The translations under genes and the position numbers were made by a program. From assembly GCF_014649035.1 (NCBI RefSeq), contig NZ_BMSG01000013.1:119558-183557 (forward strand): 64,000 nt of DNA. The letters are read 5' to 3'. The DNA comes from Streptomyces sindenensis (GTDB lineage Bacteria > Actinomycetota > Actinomycetes > Streptomycetales > Streptomycetaceae). Below are positions 14,492 to 23,685 of the stretch, in pieces; positions within the stretch are counted from its first letter, which is position 1, and each line of letters begins with the position of its first letter. The notes below the pieces were generated by a model. The model was not told where the DNA came from and ran no database searches. It worked only from the letters and a program-made list of their open reading frames with translations.

Positions 14492-17395
14492 GTGATCGGG
14501 CTCATCATCGGCCACTTCCTCCTGGCCGCCTTCGCGGGCCCCCTGGTGCACCGGCTCGGTCGGCGCGCCTTCCTCGTGCTGGCGCTGCCCCCGGCGGCGG
14601 CCACCGTCTGGGCGTTCACCCAGTGGAGCACCGCCGCCGCCGGTGACGCGGTCACCTGGAGCTGGAAGTGGATTCCGGACTACGACGTCGGCCTCGATCT
14701 GCGGCTGGACGCACTCTCCGAGCTGATGGTCCTGATGGCCGCCGGGGTCGGCGCTCTCGTCCTCGTCTACTGCGCCTCGTACTTCAGGGACGACACCCCG
14801 CAACTGGCCCGGTTCGCCGGGAACCTCCTCGCCTTCGCGGGCGCGATGCTCGCCCTGGTGCTCGCCGACGACCTGATCACGCTCTACGTGTTCTGGGAGC
14901 TGACCACGGTCTTCTCCTTCCTGCTGATCGGGCACAGCAGCGAACACCGGCACAGCAGACGCTCCGCGCTCCAGGCGCTCACCGTCACCACGCTCGGCGG
15001 CCTCGCCATGCTGGTGGGCTTCCTGATCGTCGGTCATGCCGCGGGCACCTACCGCATCTCCGAGATCGTCGCCGACCCTCCGGAGACCGGCCTCGCCATC
15101 TCCGTCGCGCTGGTGCTGATCCTCGCGGGCGCGCTGTCGAAGTCCGCGATCTGGCCGTTCTCCATGTGGCTTCCGAACGCCATGGCCGCCCCCACCCCGG
15201 TCAGCGCCTATCTGCATGCCGCCGCGATGGTCAAGGCCGGGGTCTACCTGGTGGCCCGGCTCTCCCCGGCCTTCGCCGACGTCCCGGTGTGGAAACCGGT
15301 GGTCATCGTGCTCGGAGGCGCGACCATGCTGCTGGGCGGCTGGCGCGCCCTGCGCCTCAACGACCTGAAGCTGGTCCTCGCCTACGGGACCGTCAGCCAG
15401 CTCGGCTTCCTCACCTTGCTCGCCGGGACCGGCAACCGGGACGCGGCTCTGGCCGCCGTCGCGATGATCCTCGGCCACGCCCTGTTCAAGGCCCCGCTCT
15501 TCCTCGTCACCGGCATCGTCGACCACTCCACCGGTACCCGGGATCTGCGGAGACTCTCCGGCGTCGGCCGCTCCCTGCCGTACGTCGCGGGGGTCGCCGT
15601 CCTCGCCGCCGCCTCCATGGCAGCCCTGCCTCCGCTGCTCGGATTCGCCGCGAAGGAAGCGGCCTTCGAGGCGCTGCTGCACGGCTCGGCCGCCGACCGC
15701 TGGGCGCTCGCCGCCGTCGTCGCGGGCTCCGCCCTCACCACCGCGTACACCCTGCGGTTCGTCTGGGGGGCCTTCGCCCGCAAGCCCGGCGTCCCCGACA
15801 CCCCCGTCCACCGGGTCGGCTGGGCCTTCCTGGCCCCGCCCGCCCTCCTCGCGGTGCTCGGCCTGGTGCTCGGCCCCGGCGTCGGCCTGACCGACCGGCT
15901 GTTCAGCGCCTACGCCGACAGCTATCCGGCTCCCTCCGACCCCTACCACCTCGCGCTCTGGCACGGCTTCGGCGTCGCCCTGCTGCTGTCCGCCGTCGCC
16001 TGGATCGCGGGAGCGGCCCTCTTCCTCGCCCGGGACACCGTCGTCCGCGTGTCCCGCCGCGTCGCCTGGCCCACCGCCGACAGCGTCTTCGGCCATCTGC
16101 TGCTCGGACAGGAACGGCTCGCCCTCCAGGTCACCGGCTTCGTCCAGCGAGGCTCCCTCTCGGTCTACCTGGCGACGACGCTGCTCGTGATGGCCGGCGG
16201 CCAGCTCGCCGTGTTCGCCACCGACCAGCCCTGGCAGGGCGCTCCGGCCCCCCGGCTGTGGGACAACGCGCTCCAGGGCGGCATCGCCGTGCTCACCTGC
16301 GTCGCCGCCTTCCTCTGCCTGACCGTACGGCGCCGGATGAAGGCCGTGGTCCTCAGCGGGCTGATCGGCTACGGCACCGCGCTGCTCTTCGTCGTCCAGG
16401 GCGCACCGGACCTGGCACTCACCCAGTTCTGCGTCGAGACCGTCGCGATGATCGTCTTCGTCCTCGTGCTGCGCCGGATGCCCGTCCACTTCGAGGAGAC
16501 CGTCTCTCCCTGGCGGCGCGCGATCCGGATTCCGGTGGCGCTCGTCGCGGCCGGTACCGTCGGCGTCGCCGTCTGGGTGGCCGCCGCCGCGCGTACGGCC
16601 GAACCGGCGGGCGCGGCCATGGTCGAGGAGGTCCAGGAACACGGGTACAAGGACGTGGTCGCCACCATCCTCGTCGACCTGCGCGCCTGGGACACCCTCG
16701 GGGAATCCGCGGTGCTCGCCGCCGCGGCGATCGGGGTCACCAGCCTCATCTACCTGCACCGCCGCAGCGAGGGACCGATGACGGCGGACGAGCTGAAGGG
16801 CCGTACCGCCTGGTCGATCGCGGCCGAGCACACCGCACGGCTGCCGCAGGGCGACGAGGTGGCCCCCGAGCGCGGCTGGCTCGCCGCCGGATCCACCCTC
16901 GCCCCCGAACACCGCTCGATCGTCTTCGAGGTGGTGGCGCGGCTGCTCTTCCACCCGATCCTGATCCTCTCCGTCTACCTGCTGTTCTGCGCCGAGAACA
17001 TGCCCGGCGGCGGCTTCGTCGCCGGACTGGTCGCCGGGGTCGCCCTCATCACCCGCTATCTGGCGGGAGGACGCTTCGAACTGGCCCAGGCCGCCCCCCT
17101 GCAACCGGGGCTCTTCACCGGACTCGGCCTCTTCATCTCGACCGGGGTGGGCCTGCTCGGCCTGATCGACGGAACCGTTCTGCACGCCTTCACCTACCAC
17201 GGACATCTACCGGTGTTCGGCGACTTCCACATGAGCACGCCGATCCTGTTCGACTTCGGCGTCTACCTGCTGGTGCTGGGCGTCGTCCTGGACATCGTCC
17301 GGGCTCTCGGAGCCAAGATCGACCGGCAGATCGAACGGGCCGCCGGCGCGCTGAGCGCCACGGGCGGCCCCGAGGCGGAAGGGGACCCCCGATGA
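14492..17395 (+). CDS. mnhA: Na+/H+ antiporter subunit A with fused MnhB domain
   Basis: A 967-residue, strongly hydrophobic membrane protein, the large subunit of the Mrp/Mnh multisubunit cation/proton antiporter. The N-terminal two thirds is NuoL-like, with the conserved glutamate in FWELTTVFSFLL and lysine in AAAMVKAGVYLVARL. From about residue 820 the segment AENMPGGGFVAGLVAGVALI marks an MnhB domain fused to the C-terminus, so no separate subunit B gene is needed, as is usual in actinobacteria. I chose the GTG at 14492, giving an N-terminus that starts directly in a membrane segment; upstream in-frame starts at 14402 add a non-conserved extension. Six subunit genes follow in order with 4-nt overlaps. 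Confidence 0.92.
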   Translation: MIGLIIGHFLLAAFAGPLVHRLGRRAFLVLALPPAAATVWAFTQWSTAAAGDAVTWSWKWIPDYDVGLDLRLDALSELMVLMAAGVGALVLVYCASYFRDDTPQLARFAGNLLAFAGAMLALVLADDLITLYVFWELTTVFSFLLIGHSSEHRHSRRSALQALTVTTLGGLAMLVGFLIVGHAAGTYRISEIVADPPETGLAISVALVLILAGALSKSAIWPFSMWLPNAMAAPTPVSAYLHAAAMVKAGVYLVARLSPAFADVPVWKPVVIVLGGATMLLGGWRALRLNDLKLVLAYGTVSQLGFLTLLAGTGNRDAALAAVAMILGHALFKAPLFLVTGIVDHSTGTRDLRRLSGVGRSLPYVAGVAVLAAASMAALPPLLGFAAKEAAFEALLHGSAADRWALAAVVAGSALTTAYTLRFVWGAFARKPGVPDTPVHRVGWAFLAPPALLAVLGLVLGPGVGLTDRLFSAYADSYPAPSDPYHLALWHGFGVALLLSAVAWIAGAALFLARDTVVRVSRRVAWPTADSVFGHLLLGQERLALQVTGFVQRGSLSVYLATTLLVMAGGQLAVFATDQPWQGAPAPRLWDNALQGGIAVLTCVAAFLCLTVRRRMKAVVLSGLIGYGTALLFVVQGAPDLALTQFCVETVAMIVFVLVLRRMPVHFEETVSPWRRAIRIPVALVAAGTVGVAVWVAAAARTAEPAGAAMVEEVQEHGYKDVVATILVDLRAWDTLGESAVLAAAAIGVTSLIYLHRRSEGPMTADELKGRTAWSIAAEHTARLPQGDEVAPERGWLAAGSTLAPEHRSIVFEVVARLLFHPILILSVYLLFCAENMPGGGFVAGLVAGVALITRYLAGGRFELAQAAPLQPGLFTGLGLFISTGVGLLGLIDGTVLHAFTYHGHLPVFGDFHMSTPILFDFGVYLLVLGVVLDIVRALGAKIDRQIERAAGALSATGGPEAEGDPR

Positions 17396-18012
17396 CCGTC
17401 AGCGCCGCACTCCTCCTCACGGCCGTGGTCCTCTGCGCCGTGGGCGGCATTCTCATGCTGACCCGACCGCTGACACGGATCCTGCTCGGGGCCGTCATTC
17501 TGAGCAACGGGGTCAACCTGCTGATCCTCGCCTCGACCGGTACCGCGGGTGCCGCGCCCCTTCTCTACGGGGTCGATCTGCGCCGGGTCACCGACCCGCT
17601 GCCCCAGGCGATCGCTCTGACCGCGATCGTGATCACCCTCGGCACCACCGCCTTCCTGCTCGCCATGGCCTACCGCAGTCACCAGATCACCGGCACCGAC
17701 GAGGTGCACGACGACCTGGAGGACCGGCGCATCGTGCTACGGGCCGAAGTGCTCTCCGAACGCGCCCAGTTGCGGGAGGAGTTCCGCTCCGGATCCGAGC
17801 CGACCGCGGACGAGCGCGAACGCTACCGCGAGGAGCGCCGCAGGCTCCGCGACCGGCTCCGCGCCGACCGGGCCCGCCAGGCCCGGGGCCGCGACGCCTC
17901 CGGCGACCTCTGGAACGACATCATCGGCGCCGACCCCGAGGACTACGTACGCGACGGCGACGCCAAGGCCGACGACCGTTACCCCCGAGACGAACGAGGA
18001 GCCGCCGGATGA
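17392..18012 (+). CDS. mnhC: Na+/H+ antiporter subunit C with long charged tail
   Basis: A 206-residue protein. Residues 1-100 are the MnhC/NuoK-like domain with three membrane segments (ILLGAVILSNGVNLLIL and DPLPQAIALTAIVITLG). Residues about 105-206 form a highly charged tail rich in Arg, Glu and Asp (ERERYREERRRLRDRLRADR), likely a coiled coil in the cytoplasm; the domain alone is normally about 115 residues. The start overlaps subunit A by an ATGA, and the stop overlaps subunit D by an ATGA. The tail is an actinobacterial elaboration whose role is unknown. Confidence 0.92.
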   Translation: MTVSAALLLTAVVLCAVGGILMLTRPLTRILLGAVILSNGVNLLILASTGTAGAAPLLYGVDLRRVTDPLPQAIALTAIVITLGTTAFLLAMAYRSHQITGTDEVHDDLEDRRIVLRAEVLSERAQLREEFRSGSEPTADERERYREERRRLRDRLRADRARQARGRDASGDLWNDIIGADPEDYVRDGDAKADDRYPRDERGAAG

Positions 18013-19661
18013 ACGCGCTCGTCCCGCTGCCGGTGCTCCTGCCGCTGTGTGCCACCGGACTCAGCCTCACCTTCGGCACCCGGCTGCAGCGCTTCCAGCG
18101 CTTCATCAGCGTCGCCGTGCTCACCGCGGTCCTGGGGCTCTCGGTCACCCTGATGATCGCCGCCGACCGGCAGGGCCCGCTCTCCGTCCACCTCGGCGAC
18201 TTCGCGCCCCCGCTCGGCATCACCCTGGTCGCCGACCGGCTCTCCGGACTGATGCTGACCGTCTCCTCGGCCGTCACGCTCTGCGTACTGATCTACTCCC
18301 TGGGCCAGGGCATGACCGACCGGGACAAGGAGACCCCGCTGGCGGTCTTCCACCCGGCCTACCTGATCCTCGTGGCCGGGGTCTCCTGCACCTTCCTCGC
18401 CGGCGACCTGGTCAACCTCTTCGTCAGCTTCGAGATCATGCTGGTGGCCAGCTTCGTGCTGCTCACCCTCGGCGGCACCGGCCCCCGGATGCGCGCCGGA
18501 TCGACCTACGTGATCATCTCGCTGTTCTCGTCGATGGTCTTCCTCATCGCCATCGCGATGACCTACGCGGCCCTGGGCACCGTGAACTTCGCGCAGCTCG
18601 CCGAACGGCTGCCCGACCTCTCGCTCGGCGTGCAGACCCTGATCCAGGCGATGCTGCTCACGGTCTTCGCGATCAAAGCCGCCGTCTTCCCGCTGGCCGC
18701 ATGGCTGCCCGACTCCTATCCGACGGCGCCCGCACCGGTGACCGCCGTCTTCGCGGGGCTGCTCACCAAGGTGGGCGTCTACTGCATGATGCGGACCGAG
18801 ACCCTGCTCTTCTCGGGCAACCGGATCGGCGACCTTCTGATGGCCGTGGCGCTGGCCTCCATGGTGATCGGCATCCTCGGCGCGGTGGCCCAGACCGACC
18901 TGAAGCGACTGCTCTCCTTCACCCTGATCAGCCATATCGGCTTCATGATCTTCGGCATCGGCCTCGCCACCCGGGAGGCGTACGGCGGTGCCATCGTCTA
19001 CGTCGTCCACCACATCACCGTCCAGACCACCCTGTTCCTGGTGGCGGGGCTCATCGAACGCCGGGGCGGCACCACGGAGCTGACCCGGCTCGGCGGACTG
19101 GCCAAGGCCGCACCGATACTGGCCCTCCTCTTCTTCGTCCCCGCCATGAACCTGGCGGGCATCCCCCCGCTCTCCGGCTTCATCGGAAAGCTGGGGCTGA
19201 TGCGGGCGGGCGTCGCCGACGGCAGCGCCTGGGCCTGGATCCTGGTCGCGGGCTCGGTCGTCACCAGCCTCTTGACGCTGTACGTCACCGCCAAGGTGTG
19301 GAACCTCGCCTTCTGGCGGGCGGCCCCGCCCGGACAGGCCGAGTCGGGCACGATCCTGGAGGCCGGGGACGACAGCGACGACGACACCGACGAGGGTCCC
19401 GACGGCGTTCCGGGCACCGGTGACGAGGGCATCGCGGTGCTCGACCGCCCGTCCGAGGGCGCGGCCACCGCCACGCTCCGGGCGCGAGCGGTCACCACGA
19501 CCAACCGCCTGCCCCGGCCCATGATGGCGGCCACCGCGGCGACCGTCGCGCTGGCCCTGTCCTTCACGGTGTTCGCCGGACCGCTCACCGCCTTCACCGA
19601 CCGCTCGGCCGTGGAACTGCTGGAGCGGACGCCCTACATCGAGGAGGTGCTGGGCCGGTGA
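18009..19661 (+). CDS. mnhD: Na+/H+ antiporter subunit D
   Basis: A 550-residue NuoN/NuoM-like proton-channel subunit with about 14 membrane segments. Conserved features are SFEIMLVASFVLLTL near residue 138 and AVFPLAAWLPDSYPTAPAPVTA near residue 220 with the following LLTKVGVY. An acidic, probably cytoplasmic insertion (GDDSDDDTDEGPDG, about residues 454-467) lies before the last membrane helix. Start and stop overlap the neighbouring subunit genes by 4 nt, as expected for a stoichiometric membrane complex. Confidence 0.93.
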   Translation: MNALVPLPVLLPLCATGLSLTFGTRLQRFQRFISVAVLTAVLGLSVTLMIAADRQGPLSVHLGDFAPPLGITLVADRLSGLMLTVSSAVTLCVLIYSLGQGMTDRDKETPLAVFHPAYLILVAGVSCTFLAGDLVNLFVSFEIMLVASFVLLTLGGTGPRMRAGSTYVIISLFSSMVFLIAIAMTYAALGTVNFAQLAERLPDLSLGVQTLIQAMLLTVFAIKAAVFPLAAWLPDSYPTAPAPVTAVFAGLLTKVGVYCMMRTETLLFSGNRIGDLLMAVALASMVIGILGAVAQTDLKRLLSFTLISHIGFMIFGIGLATREAYGGAIVYVVHHITVQTTLFLVAGLIERRGGTTELTRLGGLAKAAPILALLFFVPAMNLAGIPPLSGFIGKLGLMRAGVADGSAWAWILVAGSVVTSLLTLYVTAKVWNLAFWRAAPPGQAESGTILEAGDDSDDDTDEGPDGVPGTGDEGIAVLDRPSEGAATATLRARAVTTTNRLPRPMMAATAATVALALSFTVFAGPLTAFTDRSAVELLERTPYIEEVLGR

Positions 19662-20284
19662 GCCGTTTCCTGCGGTTCTCGTTCCGCGACGCCGACCTGC
19701 CGCCGCTGAGCTGCCGGATCGGCCGTCGCGGCCGCGTGCTGGACCTGCCGCTGATCGCCTGGCTCACGCTCATCTGGGTGCTGCTCTGGTCCACGTTCAA
19801 TCTGGCCAACATCATCACGGGCGTGATCGTCGCGGCCGCCGTCTGTCTGGCCTTCCCGCTGCCGCCGGTCGACCTCGGCCTCCGGCTCCATCCCTGGGGC
19901 ATCCTCCGACTGGCCGGATATCTGCTCTACGACATGTACACCTCGGGTGTGAAGGTCACCCGGCAGATCTTCGCCGGGGTGCCGCACCGGGCCGCCGTCA
20001 TCGGCGTACCGCTGCGCTGCCGCAGTGACCTGATGCTGGCCGCCGTCGCCGTCGCTGTCTCGAATGTCCCTGGTGGTTCTGTCATCGAGATGCGCCGAGC
20101 CACCGCGACCGTCTTCCTGCACGTCCTGGACGCCGACCGCCCCGAGGAGCTGGAAGCGGCCCGGCGCCAGGTCTGGCGGCTGGAGGAACTGACCGTACGG
20201 GCCTTCGGAACCGCCGACGAGATCGCCCGGGTCGCCGAACCGCCCCCACCGCCGCAGCTCACCGCCGGAAGGCCCGCACCATGA
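19658..20284 (+). CDS. mnhE: Na+/H+ antiporter subunit E
   Basis: A 208-residue MnhE subunit starting at GTG 19658 and overlapping subunit D by GTGA. It carries two membrane segments in the first half (WLTLIWVLLWSTFNLANI; WGILRLAGYLLYDMYTSGVKV) and a C-terminal domain with the conserved RSDLMLAAVAVAVSNVPGG and HVLDAD. It is slightly longer than the usual 160-170 residues owing to an N-terminal extension with a charged start and a Pro-rich end. It is required for assembly of the Mrp complex in characterised systems. Confidence 0.92.
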   Translation: MSRFLRFSFRDADLPPLSCRIGRRGRVLDLPLIAWLTLIWVLLWSTFNLANIITGVIVAAAVCLAFPLPPVDLGLRLHPWGILRLAGYLLYDMYTSGVKVTRQIFAGVPHRAAVIGVPLRCRSDLMLAAVAVAVSNVPGGSVIEMRRATATVFLHVLDADRPEELEAARRQVWRLEELTVRAFGTADEIARVAEPPPPPQLTAGRPAP

Positions 20285-20673
20285 GTGTCTTCGAACAGAT
20301 CGACCGCGTCCTGCTGACCGCCGCCATCGTCCTGGTCCTGGCAGCCGGGCTCCTGCTGCTGGTCCGGATCTGGCGCGGGCCCTCCATGCTCGACCGGGCG
20401 ATCTCGCTGGACGTCATCGCGGCGCTGATCATCGCCGGGCTCGGCGCCAAGTCCGCCGTGGCGCTGGACTCGTTCTACTTTCCGATCATGCTGGTGCTGG
20501 CCTTCCTCGGGTTCACCGGCTCGGTGGGCATCGCCCGCTTCATCGCTGTGCGCGACCGGCCCCAGGCCGTGACGGCGACCGTGCCGTCTCCCGCTGCGGC
20601 TCCCGGGACCGGCAGCCGCCCCGGGGGCGACGCGGGTTCCGGCTCGGGCGCGACCAAGGAGGACCCCAAGTGA
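20281..20673 (+). CDS. mnhF: Na+/H+ antiporter subunit F
   Basis: A 130-residue MnhF protein with three membrane helices, the motif RIWRGPSMLDRAISLDVIAA around residue 35 and FLGFTGSVGIARFI at the last helix. A Pro/Gly-rich hydrophilic tail of about 35 residues follows. It is coupled to subunits E and G by 4-nt overlaps. Confidence 0.92.
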   Translation: MSVFEQIDRVLLTAAIVLVLAAGLLLLVRIWRGPSMLDRAISLDVIAALIIAGLGAKSAVALDSFYFPIMLVLAFLGFTGSVGIARFIAVRDRPQAVTATVPSPAAAPGTGSRPGGDAGSGSGATKEDPK

Positions 20674-21023
20674 ACGTCTGGCTCCAGCTCCTCGACACGG
20701 CGGGCGCGCTCCTCGTCCTGGTCGGCGCCGCGATCTCGCTGCTCGGGGTGATCGGCATGCTCCGGCTGCCCGACGTCCTCTCCCGCAGCCACGCCGCCAC
20801 CAAGCCGCAGACCCTCGGCATGATTCTGGTGCTGGCCGGGGTCGCGCTCCGGCTGCGCAGTGGCATGGACCTCGCCACCCTCGGCCTCATCGCCTTCTTC
20901 CAGATGCTCACCGGACCGGTCGCCTCGCACCTGGTGGCCCGCTCCGCCTACCGCACCGGTCAGATCGACCACGGTGAGCTGCTCTTCGACGAACTCGACG
21001 AGCAACTCACCGACGGGAAGTAG
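20670..21023 (+). CDS. mnhG: Na+/H+ antiporter subunit G
   Basis: A 117-residue MnhG subunit with three membrane segments and the family stretch GVIGMLRLPDVLSRSHAATKPQTLG near residue 26. It starts at GTG 20670, overlapping subunit F, and is the last gene of the coupled antiporter operon; the next gene starts 89 nt later with its own ribosome binding site. Confidence 0.92.
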   Translation: MNVWLQLLDTAGALLVLVGAAISLLGVIGMLRLPDVLSRSHAATKPQTLGMILVLAGVALRLRSGMDLATLGLIAFFQMLTGPVASHLVARSAYRTGQIDHGELLFDELDEQLTDGK

Positions 21024-21112
21024 GCGCGTACTCCCACCCGTCGCGGCCAAACACCCCCGGGCCCCGGGCCCGCGTGCCATGATGCGGGCACTGCCGGACG
21101 CTGGGGGGCGTA

Positions 21113-21853
21113 GTGGGAAGCACGGGCACCGTGCTGCGCGAATTGCGCGGCGCACAGAAGAGCGCCAAAGGCGTCTCGCTCTACTCGCGGTACGTGAACC
21201 GGCCCGCCGGTCGCGTGCTCGCGGCCGGGGCCTACCGGGCGGGACTGACGCCCAATCAAGTGACGTTGATCAGCGCACTGTTCACCTACGGTGCGGTGGC
21301 GGCCGTCGCGCTCGTCGAACCGTCGTGGACGCTCGCCGTCCTGGTGTACGCGGCCCTCGCGGTCGGCTTCGCCTTCGACTCCGCCGACGGGCAGCTCGCC
21401 CGGCTCACCGGCCGGGGCGGGCCCGACGGGGAGTGGCTGGACCATGTCGTGGACTGCGGGAAGCTGCTGCTCGTCCACACCGCGGTCCTGATCTCCTTCT
21501 ACCGCTTCGGTGAACTTCCCTCAGCCGCTTGGCTGTTGCTGCCGCTCGGCTTCCAACTGGCCGCCGTCCTCACCTTCTGCGCGGGGCTGCTGCGCGAACA
21601 CCTCGGCAAGGCGGCGGCGAGCGCCCGGGGCCCGTCCTGGGCGGCGACGACGTCGGCGGCGCCCGTCTCCCGGGTACGGGCCGTGGCCCTGCTGCCCGCC
21701 GACTACGGGGGGTTCTGCCTGGTGTTCCTGCTGCTCGGCGCACCCGGGGCCTTCCGCGCCGGGTACGCCGCGCTGGCGGTCGTGCACACGCTGTTCCTGG
21801 CGGCCTTCCTCGCCAAGTGGTTCAGGGAGCTGAAAGCGCTCCGGGCCGGTTGA
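21113..21853 (+). CDS. CDP-alcohol phosphatidyltransferase family membrane protein
   Basis: A 246-residue integral membrane enzyme with about six hydrophobic segments. The complete family signature D-x2-D-G-x2-A-R-x8-G-x3-D-x3-D is present, beginning DSADGQLAR near residue 88 and ending with the aspartates of EWLDHVVDC. These enzymes move a phospho-alcohol from a CDP-linked donor to a lipid or alcohol acceptor. The start is GTG 21113 after GGGGGG. It opens the surface-polysaccharide locus and converges on a nucleotidyltransferase gene with a 32-nt overlap; the two might make and use a CDP-activated polyol, but that is inference. The specific alcohol is not identifiable. Confidence 0.85.
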   Translation: MGSTGTVLRELRGAQKSAKGVSLYSRYVNRPAGRVLAAGAYRAGLTPNQVTLISALFTYGAVAAVALVEPSWTLAVLVYAALAVGFAFDSADGQLARLTGRGGPDGEWLDHVVDCGKLLLVHTAVLISFYRFGELPSAAWLLLPLGFQLAAVLTFCAGLLREHLGKAAASARGPSWAATTSAAPVSRVRAVALLPADYGGFCLVFLLLGAPGAFRAGYAALAVVHTLFLAAFLAKWFRELKALRAG

Positions 21854-22271
21854 CGAGAACGTCCAGCGCCCGGCGCAACTGGGTGCTGGACGTATGCACG
21901 GTGTACGGGAAGTAGACGACCTCCACGCCGACTTCGGCGAAGTCGCGCTCCAGCTTCAGCCCCTTCTCCGTGCCCCGCCAGTCATCGCCCTTGAAGATCA
22001 CGTCGAACCGGACCTGCTGCCAGGTCTCGACCTTGTCCGGCACGGTCTCCACGAACGCGGCGTCCACGAACCGCACGCTGCGGACGATCTCCAGTCGTTC
22101 GCGGAGCGGGATCATCGGCGTATGGCCCTTGGCGAGCGCCGCCATCTCGTCCGAGACGACCCCCGCGACCAGGTAGTCGCACTGACTGCGCGCATGTCGC
22201 AGGATGTTGAGGTGCCCGACGTGGAACAGGTCGTACACCCCGGGTGCGTAACCCACCCTGTGCTGCACCAT
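21822..22271 (-). CDS. Glycerol-3-phosphate cytidylyltransferase-like nucleotidyltransferase
   Basis: A 149-residue single-domain nucleotidyltransferase. The HxGH signature is in YAPGVYDLFHVGHLNILRHA at the N-terminus and the second conserved segment is FKGDDWRGTEKG near residue 95. The length and FDVIFKGDDW resemble TagD-type cytidylyltransferases, which make CDP-glycerol or similar CDP-alcohols. The ATG at 22271 is preceded by GGGGGGAG; an in-frame upstream extension to 22484 lacks support. It is divergent from the first glycosyltransferase gene of the polysaccharide locus and overlaps the CDP-alcohol transferase 3' end by 32 nt. Confidence 0.85.
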   Translation of the reverse strand: MVQHRVGYAPGVYDLFHVGHLNILRHARSQCDYLVAGVVSDEMAALAKGHTPMIPLRERLEIVRSVRFVDAAFVETVPDKVETWQQVRFDVIFKGDDWRGTEKGLKLERDFAEVGVEVVYFPYTVHTSSTQLRRALDVLVNRPGALSAP

Positions 22272-22372
22272 CCGTATCTCTCCCCCCACGGTGAACGTGA
22301 TCCGGTGATGTTCCAACGACCTTACTGTGAAGAACACTTGTGCAAGCCGTGAACGGATAAGCTCGACGGGGG

Positions 22373-22392
22373 CTGTTCCTCGCCGGGAACAG
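22373..22392. promoter_or_regulatory. Inverted repeat upstream of the glycosyltransferase operon
   Basis: CTGTTCC (22373-22379) and GGAACAG (22386-22392) flank a 6-nt spacer, 30 nt before the GT4 start codon in the divergent intergenic region. It could be an operator or a leader hairpin. Confidence 0.35.
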
Positions 22393-22422
22393 CGGCTGTC
22401 GTGGGGGGAAGGCGATCGTCCG

Positions 22423-23685
22423 ATGTCCGATGCTGCAAGGCCCGGCCCGTTCCAGGGCCGCCGACTTCTGCTCGTTTCGACCAACTACGCTCCGGAGCTC
22501 ACGGGCATAGGCCCGTACGCCACCCAACTGGCCGAGCACTGGGCCGCGTCCGGCGCCCGCGTCCGGGCACTCACCGGCATGCCGCACTACCCCTCCTGGC
22601 GGCTGGAGGAGGGCTACCGGGGCGTGTGGCGGACGGTGGAGATACGCGGCGGCGTCGGGGTGCACCGACGCCGCCACTACATACCGTCCCGTCAGACAGC
22701 CCTGAGACGCGCCGCGTTCGAGGCGAGCATCCTCACCACCGGGCTCGTGGCACCGCCGCCCGGCCGACCCGACGCCGTGGTCTCCCAGATGCCCAGCCTC
22801 GCCGGCGGGGTCATCGGGGCGCGCCTCGCCCGGCACCACCGCGTGCCCTACCTCCCCGTCGTCCAGGACCTGATGGGCGCGGCCGCCGCGCAGAGCGGCA
22901 TCCGGGGCGGAGGCAGGGCCGCAGCCGTCGCCGCCGCCGCCGAGCGGTACGCACTGCGCGGGGCCGCCCTCGTGGGCGTCATCCACGAGAGCTTCGTCCC
23001 CGGAGTCCGGGCCCTCGGCGTCGACCCCGGCCGCATCCGCCTCGTCCCCAACTGGACCCATGTGCAGGGCCCCACCGCCGACCGGGCCGCGACCCGGGCC
23101 CGGCTCGGCTGGCCCGAGGGCGTCCCCGTGCTCCTGCACTCCGGCAACATGGGCCTCAAGCAGGGCCTGGAGGTCCTGGTGGACGCCGCCCGCCTCGCCC
23201 CCGACGTCCGCGTCGTCCTGATGGGCGACGGCAACCAGCGCGACGCCCTGCGCGCCCGTGCCGAGGGGCTCGCCAATGTGGAGTTCCTGGAGCCCGCGGG
23301 GGCCGAGGAGTTCACCGACGTCCTCGCCGCCGCCGACGTCCTCGCGGTCACCCAGCGCGCCTCGGTCCTCGACATGAGCGTCCCCTCCAAGCTCACCTCC
23401 TATTTCACCTCCGGCCGCCCCGTGATCGCCTCCGTCGCCGACGAGGGCGGCACCGCCGACGAGGTCCGCCGCTCCGGCGCCGGGGTCCTCGTCGCCCCCG
23501 AGGACCCGGCCGCCCTGCTGGAAGCCGTGCAGAAGCTCGCCGCCGACCCGGCCGCCGCCGACGCCCTCGGGGCCGAGGGCCCCCGGTACGTCGCAGCCCA
23601 CCTGAGCCGGGAGGCGGGACTCGCCCGCTTCGACGACCTGCTCGCCGAGGTCCTGCGGGACGGACAGGACAGTGGCCGCCGATGA
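22423..23685 (+). CDS. Glycosyltransferase family 4 (WcaI-like)
   Basis: A 420-residue GT-B-fold glycosyltransferase. The N-terminal acceptor domain begins LLLVSTNYAPELTGIGPYATQLAEHW, matching colanic-acid WcaI-like enzymes. The C-terminal donor domain has LLHSGNMGLKQGLEVLVDAARL near residue 241 and the nucleotide-sugar binding region SVPSKLTSYFTSGRPVIASV near residue 322. The ATG at 22423 follows GGGGGGAAGG. It is the first gene of a coupled plus-strand trio with the chain-length-type protein and the flippase-like protein. The sugar it transfers is not identifiable. Confidence 0.88.
   Translation: MSDAARPGPFQGRRLLLVSTNYAPELTGIGPYATQLAEHWAASGARVRALTGMPHYPSWRLEEGYRGVWRTVEIRGGVGVHRRRHYIPSRQTALRRAAFEASILTTGLVAPPPGRPDAVVSQMPSLAGGVIGARLARHHRVPYLPVVQDLMGAAAAQSGIRGGGRAAAVAAAAERYALRGAALVGVIHESFVPGVRALGVDPGRIRLVPNWTHVQGPTADRAATRARLGWPEGVPVLLHSGNMGLKQGLEVLVDAARLAPDVRVVLMGDGNQRDALRARAEGLANVEFLEPAGAEEFTDVLAAADVLAVTQRASVLDMSVPSKLTSYFTSGRPVIASVADEGGTADEVRRSGAGVLVAPEDPAALLEAVQKLAADPAAADALGAEGPRYVAAHLSREAGLARFDDLLAEVLRDGQDSGRR

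Noticed and set aside
14378..17206. Minus-strand open frame of 942 codons opposite the antiporter gene
   Set aside because: Composition is extreme (Gly, Asp, Glu, His) and it mirrors a highly hydrophobic real protein.
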